Below the pieces are notes generated by a model. It did not search any database. It was not told where the DNA came from and was given only the letters and a program-made list of their open reading frames with translations. From Cellulomonas massiliensis JC225 (GTDB lineage: Bacteria; Actinomycetota; Actinomycetes; Actinomycetales; Cellulomonadaceae), in contig NZ_HE978588.1 in assembly GCF_000312005.1 (NCBI RefSeq), positions 2,288,389-2,334,967 of the forward strand: a DNA stretch of 46,579 bases, given 5' to 3'. Of this stretch, positions 1 through 6,446 are shown piece by piece. How positions within the stretch are numbered: position 1 is the first letter of the stretch; each line of letters opens with the position of its first letter. Made by a program: the position numbers and the translations under genes.

Positions 1-406
1 CGAGTGCCACCGCGACCGGCCGCAGGTCGACCTCGAGGACCACCGGGTCCACCTGCTGGCGCACGGTGCGGGTCGTCGGGATCGGGGCCCCCGTGAGCGT
101 CTCGGCGGCGTCGACGACGGTGTGCGCGCGCGCCGCGAGGCCCGCGAGGTCCCGGGGTGCAGGGGACGACGTCGCGGTGGGGGAGGGCAGGGGAGCGGGC
201 GGCACGACCGTGCGGTCGGCCGCGGCGGAGCTCGTGACGGTGCCGGCGGTGACGAGGGCGACGGCCAGGCCGAGGCCGGCGACGGGCCGGGAGACCACGG
301 AGCCCCACAGCCGTGCCGGCGCGCGCCGCACCGGCGCGGCGTGCCGTCCCACCGGTACGCCGCGCTCGTCCGGCCGCGTGCGTGCCGTCCGGCGGACCCC
401 TGCCAT
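1..406 (-). CDS. N-terminus of a membrane-anchored or secreted protein (partial)
   Basis: The minus strand is open from an ATG at 404-406 to the window edge (135 codons), so only the N-terminus is present. The first ~35 residues are arginine-rich. They are followed by a hydrophobic stretch (about residues 36-58, VAGLGLAVALVTAG core) ending in small residues (SSAAAD), then a Pro/Ser/Thr-rich linker. This fits a signal peptide or signal anchor with the rest of the protein outside the cell. After the linker comes a more ordered part (AARAHTVVDAAETLTG). No catalytic domain is visible and I do not recognise the family. No convincing Shine-Dalgarno sequence was seen close to the ATG; a small GGGCCG/CGGCCC hairpin lies about 10 bases upstream. 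The plus-strand ORFs here have no family resemblance and are shadows. Confidence 0.6.
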   Translation of the reverse strand, partial: MAGVRRTARTRPDERGVPVGRHAAPVRRAPARLWGSVVSRPVAGLGLAVALVTAGTVTSSAAADRTVVPPAPLPSPTATSSPAPRDLAGLAARAHTVVDAAETLTGAPIPTTRTVRQQVDPVVLEVDLRPVAVAL

Positions 407-606
407 CGCGTCGCGGGCCGGTGACGGCCCGCAGCCCCCTCTCGTCCCCCTGGAGCGGAGCGCGGCCGTCCTCGGGGCGACCGCCCTTCCATGAGAGCCC
501 TCGGCGCGGCCGTGCGCAAGGCCGGGAGCCGGGTGAGGTCTGCCCCGGAAGGTCCTGATACGTCCGGAGCGCCGTCGAGGGCCTCGGGGGCCGGGAATCA
601 TCCCAT

Positions 607-645
607 CTTCTCGGTCGTTGGATAGATGAGAACGATTCCGAGAAG
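607..645. promoter_or_regulatory. Bulged inverted repeat upstream of the hexapeptide protein
   Basis: CTTCTCGG plus TCGTT (607-619) can pair with AACGA (631-635) and CCGAGAAG (638-645). This gives a 13-bp stem with a 2-base bulge and an 11-base AT-richer loop. No T-run follows, so it is not a normal terminator. It lies 27 bases before the ATG at 672 and could be an operator or a 5'-UTR hairpin. Confidence 0.45.
627..641 (+). promoter_or_regulatory. Possible Zur/Fur-like box
   Basis: TGAGAACGATTCCGA at 627-641 matches the Zur/Fur-type 15-mer TGAAAATGATTTTCA at about 11 of 15 positions. It sits in one of the few AT-richer patches of the region, upstream of the gene at 672. Similarity by eye only; it overlaps the inverted repeat at 607-645. 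Confidence 0.25.
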
Positions 646-671
646 CGGGTGCGGAGCCCGAGGGAGGTCCC

Positions 672-1076
672 ATGGCGAAGCGACGGGTGAAGGTCGAGTT
701 CGAGGCGGACGACGGGCGCGTCCTGCGCTACGTCCGGCACGGCAGCGGCGGCGGTCTCGTCGCCCAGGCCGCGCGGGTCGCCGACGAGGCGACGGTCGCC
801 CCGACGGCCTACGTCGAGGCGGGTGCGTTCGTGGCGCCCGGGTGCCGGGTCGGCGCCCACAGCTGGATCGAGGACGACGCGGTGCTGGGCGCCGGCGTCG
901 TGGTCGCGGACGACGTCCGCATCGGCCCGCGCACGCGCGTGGGCGACGGCGCGCGCGTCGGCAGCCGGGCGCGGCTGGGCGCGGACGTCGTCGTCGAGCC
1001 CGGCGCCCAGGTGGGCCCCGACGAGACCGTGCCGGACCGCACGGTCGTCGCACGCCGGCGGCGCCTGGCTGCCTGA
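672..1076 (+). CDS. Small left-handed beta-helix (hexapeptide-repeat) protein
   Basis: A 134-residue protein. Its first ~30 residues are charged (MAKRRVKVEFEADDGRVL). Residues ~35-125 are successive hexapeptide turns of the type V-x-P-x-A-x-V and I-G-x-x-x-x-V (VAPTAYVEAGAFVAPG, VLGAGVVVADDV, VGDGARVGSRARLG, VEPGAQVGPD). This fold is used by acyl/acetyltransferases and gamma-class carbonic anhydrases. It is far shorter than enzymes of those families and keeps only one histidine in the helix (GAHSW), so the three-histidine zinc site of gamma-carbonic anhydrases is absent. Catalytic activity is doubtful; a scaffold role or a metal-free paralogue are options. GGGAGG lies 6-11 bases before the ATG. 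It stands alone, followed by a strong terminator, with a dyad/Zur-like sequence upstream. Confidence 0.75.
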   Translation: MAKRRVKVEFEADDGRVLRYVRHGSGGGLVAQAARVADEATVAPTAYVEAGAFVAPGCRVGAHSWIEDDAVLGAGVVVADDVRIGPRTRVGDGARVGSRARLGADVVVEPGAQVGPDETVPDRTVVARRRRLAA

Positions 1077-1098
1077 GCCAGCCGCCCGCGAGGACGAG

Positions 1099-1129
1099 GA
1101 AGGCCCTGACCGTGACGGTCAGGGCCTTC
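1099..1129. terminator. Bidirectional terminator hairpin
   Basis: GAAGGCCCTGACC (1099-1111) pairs perfectly with GGTCAGGGCCTTC (1117-1129) around a 5-base loop. It lies between the 3' end of the plus-strand hexapeptide gene and the 3' end of the minus-strand tRNA-Asn, so it can serve both. Confidence 0.85.
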
Positions 1130-1136
1130 GTGTGTG

Positions 1137-1209
1137 CTCCCCCGACTGGACTCGAACCAGTAACCCTTCGATTAACAGTCGAATGCTCTGCCAATTGAGC
1201 TACGGGGGA
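1137..1209 (-). tRNA. tRNA-Asn (anticodon GTT)
   Basis: A 73-base cloverleaf on the minus strand. The acceptor stem is TCCCCCG/CGGGGGA with discriminator G. The anticodon stem TTCGA/TCGAA encloses loop CTGTTAA (anticodon GTT), and the T-arm contains GGTTCGAGTCC. The 3' CCA is not encoded. The hairpin at 1099-1129 follows immediately downstream. Confidence 0.97.
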
Positions 1210-1263
1210 TCGCGCGGGAAGAACTGTATCAGCCGGGGCGGGGTGCTCCGGACGCGACCTGCG

Positions 1264-1770
1264 TCACCCCGGCAGGCCCACGGCCTCACGCACCTCACGC
1301 TCCGCGGCGTCCACCGCACGGGCGACGGAGGCGTCCTGCAGGTCCGCGTCCGTGGCGCCCGTGACCTGCACGAAGAGCTCGCCCTCCTCGTCGCGGCGCA
1401 CCGCGACGGACGCCGTGCGACCGCCCGGGAGCGGCACCGACCGCGCGTGCACCACGGACTGCTGGACGCGCTCCTTGAACGTCTGCGTGAAGGCGTACGC
1501 CGACCGGTCGTCCGGGAAGGTCAGGCGGCTCGTCGTGCCCCATACCCACGCGACCGAGAGCACGCGGCTCTCGGGGTCGAGGGACCCGCGCTCCACGTCG
1601 CTCCAGGGGCTGCGGGCGACCTCGTCGCCGGCGAGCACGTGCAGCGCGCGGCGCGTCGCCACGAGCTCCGCACCGTCGGTCAGGGTGATCGCGACGAGCA
1701 CCTGGTCGCCGGGGCGCAGGTCGAGGCGGGAGCGCTGGGAGGACGGCAGGCGGCGGCGCAGGACGGGCAC
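1264..1770 (-). CDS. Conserved hypothetical actinobacterial protein
   Basis: A 168-residue soluble protein starting at GTG (1768-1770). The N-terminal half is beta-rich (RLDLRPGDQVLVAITLTDG, VATRRALHVLA, SRVLSVAWVWG). A hydrophilic half ends in a long helix (DASVARAVDAAEREVREAVG). No signal peptide, membrane segment or catalytic motif is seen. It resembles the short proteins of unknown function often found near tRNA genes in Cellulomonadaceae; I cannot assign a role. The start is supported by TACCGT at 1782-1777, six bases before the GTG, which is leaderless promoter geometry. No Shine-Dalgarno sequence is present. Confidence 0.8.
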   Translation of the reverse strand: MPVLRRRLPSSQRSRLDLRPGDQVLVAITLTDGAELVATRRALHVLAGDEVARSPWSDVERGSLDPESRVLSVAWVWGTTSRLTFPDDRSAYAFTQTFKERVQQSVVHARSVPLPGGRTASVAVRRDEEGELFVQVTGATDADLQDASVARAVDAAEREVREAVGLPG

Positions 1771-1776
1771 GCTTCC

Positions 1777-1782
1777 ACGGTA
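1777..1782 (-). promoter_or_regulatory. -10 element, leaderless geometry (gene at 1264-1770)
   Basis: TACCGT on the minus strand is followed by GGAAGC and then the GTG start, so transcription would begin at or next to the first base of the start codon. Confidence 0.55.
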
Positions 1783-1852
1783 ACCCGCGCGCCCGGACGG
1801 CGTGTCTGCTCACGGCGTCCGCCCGCAGGGTGTCCCGGCGGCGAGCCGGTGG

Positions 1853-1926
1853 TGGGGCAGGTGGGGCTTGAACCCACGACCCACGGATTATGAGTCCGCT
1901 GCTCTGACCGGCTGAGCTACTGCCCC
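1853..1926 (-). tRNA. tRNA with CAT anticodon (elongator Met or Ile2)
   Basis: A 74-base cloverleaf on the minus strand. The acceptor stem is GGGGCAG/CTGCCCC with discriminator A, the anticodon loop is CTCATAA, and the T-arm is GGGTTCAAGCCCC. The CAT anticodon can be elongator tRNA-Met or tRNA-Ile2 (lysidine-modified). The G1-C72 pair excludes initiator-type mismatching. The sequence cannot separate the other two by eye; Ile2 is my slight preference. Confidence 0.93.
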
Positions 1927-2017
1927 GGGCGCGCACAGAGTACCCACCGAGGGGGCCGTTGCACCCCGGACGGAGGGGCCGCGGGTTTTTCACCCGCACG
2001 CCCCGGACGACCGGTTC

Positions 2018-2046
2018 TTGCACGGATGTCCAGTTTCGGGCATAGT
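2018..2046 (+). promoter_or_regulatory. Promoter of the riboswitch-bldC transcript
   Basis: TTGCAC (2018-2023), a 17-base spacer and CATAGT (2041-2046) form a good sigma-70/HrdB-type promoter. Predicted transcription start is about 2052-2054, which coincides with the 5' strand of the aptamer's closing helix. Confidence 0.65.
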
Positions 2047-2051
2047 TCCTG

Positions 2052-2136
2052 CTGTCAGCGACAACGGCAAACCCTCCGCAAGGAGGGGACGCAAAGCCAC
2101 GGGGCCTACACGGTCAGCCGAGCTACCGAACGACAG
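2052..2136 (+). promoter_or_regulatory. Cyclic-di-GMP-I (GEMM) riboswitch upstream of bldC
   Basis: All GEMM-I landmarks are present in order: GGCAAACC (2066-2073); hairpin CCCTCC-GCAA-GGAGGG (2072-2087) with a GNRA tetraloop; the invariant GGGACGCAAAGCC (2086-2098); GGCCTA (2103-2108); a short P3; GCTACCG (2122-2128); and a closing helix CTGTC (2052-2056)/GACAG (2132-2136). Aligned by eye to the Vc2 aptamer, the position equivalent to G20 is G (2066), favouring c-di-GMP over cGAMP. The 3' strand of the closing helix overlaps the first two bases of the bldC Shine-Dalgarno AGGAGA (2135-2140). No terminator lies between the aptamer and the ATG. The likely mechanism is translational: ligand-stabilised P1 masks the ribosome site. 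Confidence 0.88.
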
Positions 2137-2146
2137 GAGAACGATC

Positions 2147-2368
2147 ATGGCGATCGCCACCACCCACGAGACCCCCCTGCAGCAGGGCGCCCTCCTCACC
2201 CCCGGCGAGGTCGCGGTCCTCTTCCGCGTCGACCCGAAGACGGTCACCCGCTGGGCCCAGGCCGGCAAGCTCTCGGCCGTCCGCACCCTGGGCGGGCACC
2301 GTCGCTTCCACGAGGCCGAGGTGCGCCAGCTGCTGACGGGCGTCCCCCAGCAGCGCGTCTCGGAGTGA
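2147..2368 (+). CDS. bldC: BldC, MerR-like DNA-binding regulator
   Basis: A 73-residue protein that is essentially one winged helix-turn-helix domain: LLTPGEVAVLFRVDPKTVTR, then WAQAGKLSAVRTLGGHRRFH and a short tail (VPQQR). This is the pattern of Streptomyces BldC, a small MerR-family relative that binds direct repeats cooperatively and controls developmental timing. There is no effector or dimerisation domain, as usual for BldC. The ATG at 2147 is set by AGGAGA at 2135-2140. It is monocistronic, between its riboswitch leader and a strong terminator. Cellulomonads do not sporulate, so the regulated process here is probably another lifestyle switch such as motility or surface growth (inference). 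Confidence 0.95.
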   Translation: MAIATTHETPLQQGALLTPGEVAVLFRVDPKTVTRWAQAGKLSAVRTLGGHRRFHEAEVRQLLTGVPQQRVSE

Positions 2369-2403
2369 CCTCCCGCCCCTCCGGGGCGCACTCAGCACGA
2401 CAC

Positions 2404-2438
2404 CGAAGCCGGTGGCGGTCCGACCGCCACCGGCTTCG
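2404..2438 (+). terminator. Rho-independent type terminator after bldC
   Basis: A perfect 16-bp stem (2404-2419 with 2423-2438, CGAAGCCGGTGGCGGT and its complement) around a 3-base loop, followed by TTGCGT. It lies 36 bases after the bldC stop. Confidence 0.85.
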
Positions 2439-2450
2439 TTGCGTCCGGGA

Positions 2451-2468
2451 GCCGGCGCGCGCGCCGGC
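2451..2468. repeat. 18-bp perfect palindrome
   Basis: GCCGGCGCGCGCGCCGGC is its own reverse complement. It lies between the bldC terminator and def. It may be a second weak hairpin or simple GC low complexity; no function is evident. Confidence 0.4.
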
Positions 2469-2544
2469 GCGCGTCGCCGGGGCCGAGCCCCGCTACGCCC
2501 GGCCCGGCGCACGGACGACGGCACGGGCATGAAAGGATCGGGGC

Positions 2545-3033
2545 ATGGCGATGCGTGAGATCCGGATTGTCGGCGACCCCGTGCTGCGTACCCCCTGCGA
2601 GCCGATCACGACGATCGACGACCGGGTGCGCAACCTCGTGACCGACCTGCTCGAGACCGTCGACCACGACGGCCGCGCGGGCCTCGCCGCCAACCAGATC
2701 GGCGTCTCGCTGCGCGCGTTCTCGTGGAACATCGACGACGAGATCGGCTATGTGCTCAACCCCGTCATCGTCGAGCTCTCCGAGGACGAGTACCAGGACG
2801 GCGACGAGGGGTGCCTCTCGGTCCCCGGCCTCTGGTACCCGACGCACCGCGCCTGGTACGCGCGGGTGGTGGGCACCGACCTCGACGGGAACGAGGTCGT
2901 GGTGGAGGGCACCGAGCTCATGGCGCGCTGCCTGCAGCACGAGGTCGACCACCTCGACGGGATGCTCTACCTGGACCGGCTGGAGCGCTCCGTCCGCAAG
3001 AAGGCGATGCGGGCCATCCGCGAGCAGCTGTAG
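2545..3033 (+). CDS. def: Peptide deformylase
   Basis: Removes the formyl group from N-terminal formyl-methionine of nascent proteins; cytoplasmic metalloenzyme. The 162 residues show all three signature motifs: GLAANQIG (46-53), EGCLSVP (Cys90 metal ligand) and QHEVDH (His132 and His136 ligands, Glu133 catalytic). Length is typical. The ATG at 2545 has AAAGGA upstream; a second in-frame ATG lies at 2551. AAGGAT before the start could also be a weak leaderless -10. Monocistronic; another gene of N-terminal processing, map, lies at 23365-24237. Confidence 0.96.
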   Translation: MAMREIRIVGDPVLRTPCEPITTIDDRVRNLVTDLLETVDHDGRAGLAANQIGVSLRAFSWNIDDEIGYVLNPVIVELSEDEYQDGDEGCLSVPGLWYPTHRAWYARVVGTDLDGNEVVVEGTELMARCLQHEVDHLDGMLYLDRLERSVRKKAMRAIREQL

Positions 3034-3173
3034 GAGGCGGCTCGTCGCGTCGTGCCTGCTTGGCGCGGGGCGGGGGCGTCGGGCACACTGGGCCTGCACG
3101 CCGCGAGAACCATGGCGCCGGAGCGCACGAGGTCGTTGGGGAAGGCGAACCTCGAGCCGCTCAGGAGGACGAC

Positions 3174-3674
3174 ATGGCTGGTGCGATCACCCGCGGTGTT
3201 CTTTTCGTGCACTCTGCACCGCGCGCGCTGTGCCCCCACATCGAGTGGGCGGCGGGCAACGTGCTGGGCACGCGCCTGTCCCTGGACTGGACGGAGCAGC
3301 CCGCCGGGCCGGGCTTCTTCCGTGCCGAGCACTCGTGGCAGGGCACCCCGGGTACGGGGGCGCGGCTGGCGTCGGCGCTGCGCGGGTGGGCGCACCTGCG
3401 CTACGAGGTGACCGAGGAGGCCAGCCACGGCGTCGACGGGTCGCGCTGGTCCCACACGCCCGAGCTCGGCATCTTCCACGCCCAGACGGACGTGCACGGC
3501 AACGTCGTCGTCCCCGAGGACCGCATCCGCGCGGCGCTCGAGCACGCGGACGACCTCGTGCGCCTGCGGCAGGAGCTCGACCTGGCGCTCGGGCAGGCGT
3601 GGGACGACGAGCTGGAGCCGTTCCGCTACGCCGGGGCGGGCGCGCCCGTGCGCTGGCTGCACCGCGTGGGCTGA
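3174..3674 (+). CDS. DUF3145 family protein
   Basis: A 166-residue protein of the actinobacterial DUF3145 family, recognised from its start (MAGAITRGVLFVHSAPRALC) and the following PHIEWAAGNVLG segment. It is soluble, with no signal or membrane segment. A later block (GRWSHTPELGIFHAQTDVHG-like, about residues 90-110) is also typical. The function of the family is unknown. The ATG at 3174 is fixed by AGGAGG at 3163-3168. It ends at a strong bidirectional terminator shared with the convergent fab operon. Confidence 0.9.
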   Translation: MAGAITRGVLFVHSAPRALCPHIEWAAGNVLGTRLSLDWTEQPAGPGFFRAEHSWQGTPGTGARLASALRGWAHLRYEVTEEASHGVDGSRWSHTPELGIFHAQTDVHGNVVVPEDRIRAALEHADDLVRLRQELDLALGQAWDDELEPFRYAGAGAPVRWLHRVG

Positions 3675-3722
3675 CGCCCCGGCCGGGACCACCGGGCGGG
3701 CACGCGACGCCGCTCGACGCAC

Positions 3723-3756
3723 GGAGGGCGCCGACCGTACGGTCGGCGCGCCCTCC
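3723..3756. terminator. Bidirectional terminator between DUF3145 and fabF
   Basis: Bases 3728-3749 are a perfect 22-base palindrome (GCGCCGACCGT and its complement), extended by outer GGAGG/CCTCC with a one-base bulge. It sits between two convergent genes and can serve both strands. Confidence 0.85.
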
Positions 3757-3775
3757 GGCGTGCTCGGGCCTGGGG

Positions 3776-5020
3776 TCAGGCGGACGTCACGACCAGCGCG
3801 ACGTTGTGCCCCCCGAAGCCGAACGAGTTGTTGATCGCCGCGACCGGGCCCTCGGGCAGCGCCCGCGGCTTGTCGCGCACGAGGTCGAGGACGAGCTCCG
3901 GGTCGGGGGTCTCGACGTTGATCGTCGGCGGCGCCTGGCGCTCGTGCAGCGCGAGGACCGTGAAGATCGTCTCGAGCGCGCCGGCCCCGCCCAGCAGGTG
4001 GCCCGTCATCGACTTGGTGGCGGACAGCGCGACGTGGTCCGCGTCGTCGCCGAGCACGCCGCGCACGGAGCGGGCCTCGATGAGGTCGCCGACGACGGTC
4101 GAGGTCGCGTGCGCGTTGACGTGCACGACGTCGCGGGCGGCGACGCCCGAGTCCTCGAGCGCGGCGCGCATGGCACGGATCTGCCCGTCGCCGGAGGGCT
4201 CGGGCGAGGTGATGTGGTAGCCGTCGGCCGTCAGGCCCACGCCCGCGACGCGGGCGTACACGCGCGCCCCGCGCGCCGCGGCGTGCTCGGCCGACTCGAG
4301 CACCACGACGCCCGCACCCTCGCCGATGACGAACCCGTCACGGTCGACGTCGTAGGGGCGCGAGGCGCGCTGCGGGTCGTCGTTGCGCAGCGAGAGCGTG
4401 CGCGACGCGGCGAACGCCGCGATCGGCATGGGGTGGATCGTCGCCTCGGTGCCGCCGGCGACCACCACGTCGGCGCGGCCGGAGCGGATCATCTCGACCG
4501 CGTAGCCGATGGCCTCCGCGCCCGACGCGCAGGCCGAGACGAGCGCGTGCGCACCCGCGCGCGCCCCGAGCTCGAGCGAGACGTTCGCCGCGGGCGAGTT
4601 CGGCATCAGCATGGGGACCGTCATGGGCAGGACGCGCCGGGCGCCCTTCTCCCGCAGCGTGTCCCAGCCGTCGAGCGTGGTCCAGATGCCCCCGATGCCG
4701 GAGGAGATGACGGCGCCGAGCCGCTCGCCCGGCACCTCGGGGCTGCCGGCGTCCGCCCAGGCCTCGCGCGACGCGATGAGCGCGTACTGCGCGGACGGGT
4801 CGAGCCGCTTGAGCTCGGGCCGGGGGAGCACGTCCTCCGGCTTGACCTTGATGGTCGCCGCGAACTCGATCGGCAGCCCGTAGCGCTCCACCCAGTCGTT
4901 CTCGAACGGGCGCGCGCCGGACTCGCCCGCGAGGGCGGCGTCCCACGTGCTGCGGACGTCCCCGCCGAGGGGCGTGGTCGCGCCGAGGCCGGTGACGACG
5001 ACGTCGGTCGTGTGGCTCAT
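3776..5020 (-). CDS. fabF: Beta-ketoacyl-ACP synthase II (KAS II)
   Basis: Condenses acyl-ACP with malonyl-ACP in the elongation steps of type II fatty acid synthesis. The 414 residues are of normal family length. The Cys-His-His triad is visible: Cys164 (VSACASGAEA), His304 (VNAHATST) and His341 (SMTGHLLGG), with Lys336 before the last. The C-terminal NNSFGFGGHN is also canonical. It is the last gene of the fabD-fabH-acpP-fabF operon, 67 bases after acpP, and ends at the shared terminator. Confidence 0.97.
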   Translation of the reverse strand: MSHTTDVVVTGLGATTPLGGDVRSTWDAALAGESGARPFENDWVERYGLPIEFAATIKVKPEDVLPRPELKRLDPSAQYALIASREAWADAGSPEVPGERLGAVISSGIGGIWTTLDGWDTLREKGARRVLPMTVPMLMPNSPAANVSLELGARAGAHALVSACASGAEAIGYAVEMIRSGRADVVVAGGTEATIHPMPIAAFAASRTLSLRNDDPQRASRPYDVDRDGFVIGEGAGVVVLESAEHAAARGARVYARVAGVGLTADGYHITSPEPSGDGQIRAMRAALEDSGVAARDVVHVNAHATSTVVGDLIEARSVRGVLGDDADHVALSATKSMTGHLLGGAGALETIFTVLALHERQAPPTINVETPDPELVLDLVRDKPRALPEGPVAAINNSFGFGGHNVALVVTSA

Positions 5021-5087
5021 CGAGAACTCCAGGTGGTCGGGGTGGTGCGAGGTCCGCCCGCGCGGGGCCGCGCGGGCGGACCCGAGG

Positions 5088-5336
5088 TCAGGACTGCGCG
5101 CCGTTGATGAAGGAGACGGCGTCGCCGACGGTGGCGAGGTTCTTGACTTCGTCGTCCGGGATCGTGACGCCGAACTTCTCCTCGGCGATGGTCACGATGG
5201 TCATCATCGACAGCGAGTCGATGTCGAGGTCGTCCGTGAACGACTTCTCGGGCAGGACCGCGTCGGCCGGGAGGCCGGTCTCCTCGCTGACGATCTCGGC
5301 CAGGCCGGCGAGGATCTCCTGCTCGGTGTACGCCAT
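5088..5336 (-). CDS. acpP: Acyl carrier protein
   Basis: An 82-residue acidic helical protein that carries growing fatty acyl chains on a phosphopantetheine arm. The attachment serine is Ser41 in DDLDIDSLSMM. The ATG at 5334-5336 has AGGAGAG upstream; upstream in-frame codons are poor and were excluded. It lies between fabH and fabF. The 105-base gap to fabH is large for this operon and may hold an internal promoter (TACCGT in a TTGTACCGTTCG context), consistent with high demand for ACP. Confidence 0.96.
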   Translation of the reverse strand: MAYTEQEILAGLAEIVSEETGLPADAVLPEKSFTDDLDIDSLSMMTIVTIAEEKFGVTIPDDEVKNLATVGDAVSFINGAQS

Positions 5337-5441
5337 GGGGTCTCTCCTAGAGGTTGGGTGGTGCAGTTCCGGGACGGGTTCGGTGGTGCCGGTCGGTGGT
5401 GCGGTCCGGTCGGACGAACGGTACAACCCACGCTCGACGGG

Positions 5442-6446
5442 TCAGGGGAGCGCGACGACCTGGGCGGCGTAGACGAGACCGGCCCCGAACCCGATCTGCA
5501 GGGCGAGCGCACCGCTGGGCACCTGGCCCTCGCGCAGCAGCCGCTCGGCGGCCAGGGGGATGGACGCGGCGGACGTGTTGCCGGTGTCGGCGATGTCGCG
5601 GCCGACGACCACGCTCTCGGGCAGCTTCAGCTGCTTGATCATCTGGTCGATGATCCGCATGTTCGCCTGGTGCGGGATGAACGCCTCGATGTCCTCGGGG
5701 CGGACGCCGGCGGCGTCCATGGCCTTCTGGGCGACCGGCGCCATCTGCCACACCGCCCACTTGAAGACGGACTGGCCCTCCTGGCGCAGCGTCGGCCAGC
5801 CCAGGCCCTCGTCGCGCGTGGCGAGCCACGAGTGCGTCTGCCGGATGGCGTGCGCCTGGCCGCCGTCGGAGCCCCAGACGGTCGGGCCGATGCCCGGGGT
5901 GTCGGACGGGCCGACGACGACGGCGCCCGCACCGTCTCCGAGCAGGAACGAGATCGTGCGGTCCGTCGGGTCGACGAACTCGCTCATCTTCTCGGCGCCG
6001 ATGACGAGGACGTGGCGCGCGGTGCCGGCACGCACGAGCGCGTCGGCCTGGCCGATGCCGTAGCAGTACCCGGCGCAGGCGGCCGAGATGTCCCACGCGG
6101 CGGCCGGCGTCGCGCCGATCCGGTCCGCGATGATCGCGGCGGCGGCGGGCGTCTGGTGGAAGTACGTGACGGTCGAGAGGATGACCGCGTCGATGTCCGC
6201 GCCGGTCAGCCCGGCGTCCTGCAGGGCCGCGAGGGCCGCGCCCTCGGCCAGGTCCAGCACGTCGGTGCCGGCTTCGGCCCGGCGGCGGGTGACGATGCCG
6301 GTGCGCTGGCGGATCCACTCGTCCGAGGAGTCGATCGGGCCGACGAGCTCGTCGTTCGGCACGACGCGCTCGCCGCGCACGCCGCCGAGCCCGAGGATCC
6401 GGGTGTGGGCGGGGCCCGTGGTCTGGGTGATGGTCGGACGGCTCAC
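5442..6446 (-). CDS. fabH: Beta-ketoacyl-ACP synthase III
   Basis: Starts fatty acid synthesis by condensing acyl-CoA primers with malonyl-ACP; in actinobacteria it also accepts branched primers. 334 residues from GTG at 6444-6446. Cys124 lies in SAACAGYCYG, the histidine in IPHQANMRI, and the asparagine in ADTGNTSAAS, completing the Cys-His-Asn triad. The start is decided by GAGGAG about 9 bases upstream and by a 4-base overlap (GTGA) with the stop of fabD, implying translational coupling. A longer in-frame ORF upstream is the shadow of fabD. Confidence 0.96.
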   Translation of the reverse strand: MSRPTITQTTGPAHTRILGLGGVRGERVVPNDELVGPIDSSDEWIRQRTGIVTRRRAEAGTDVLDLAEGAALAALQDAGLTGADIDAVILSTVTYFHQTPAAAAIIADRIGATPAAAWDISAACAGYCYGIGQADALVRAGTARHVLVIGAEKMSEFVDPTDRTISFLLGDGAGAVVVGPSDTPGIGPTVWGSDGGQAHAIRQTHSWLATRDEGLGWPTLRQEGQSVFKWAVWQMAPVAQKAMDAAGVRPEDIEAFIPHQANMRIIDQMIKQLKLPESVVVGRDIADTGNTSAASIPLAAERLLREGQVPSGALALQIGFGAGLVYAAQVVALP

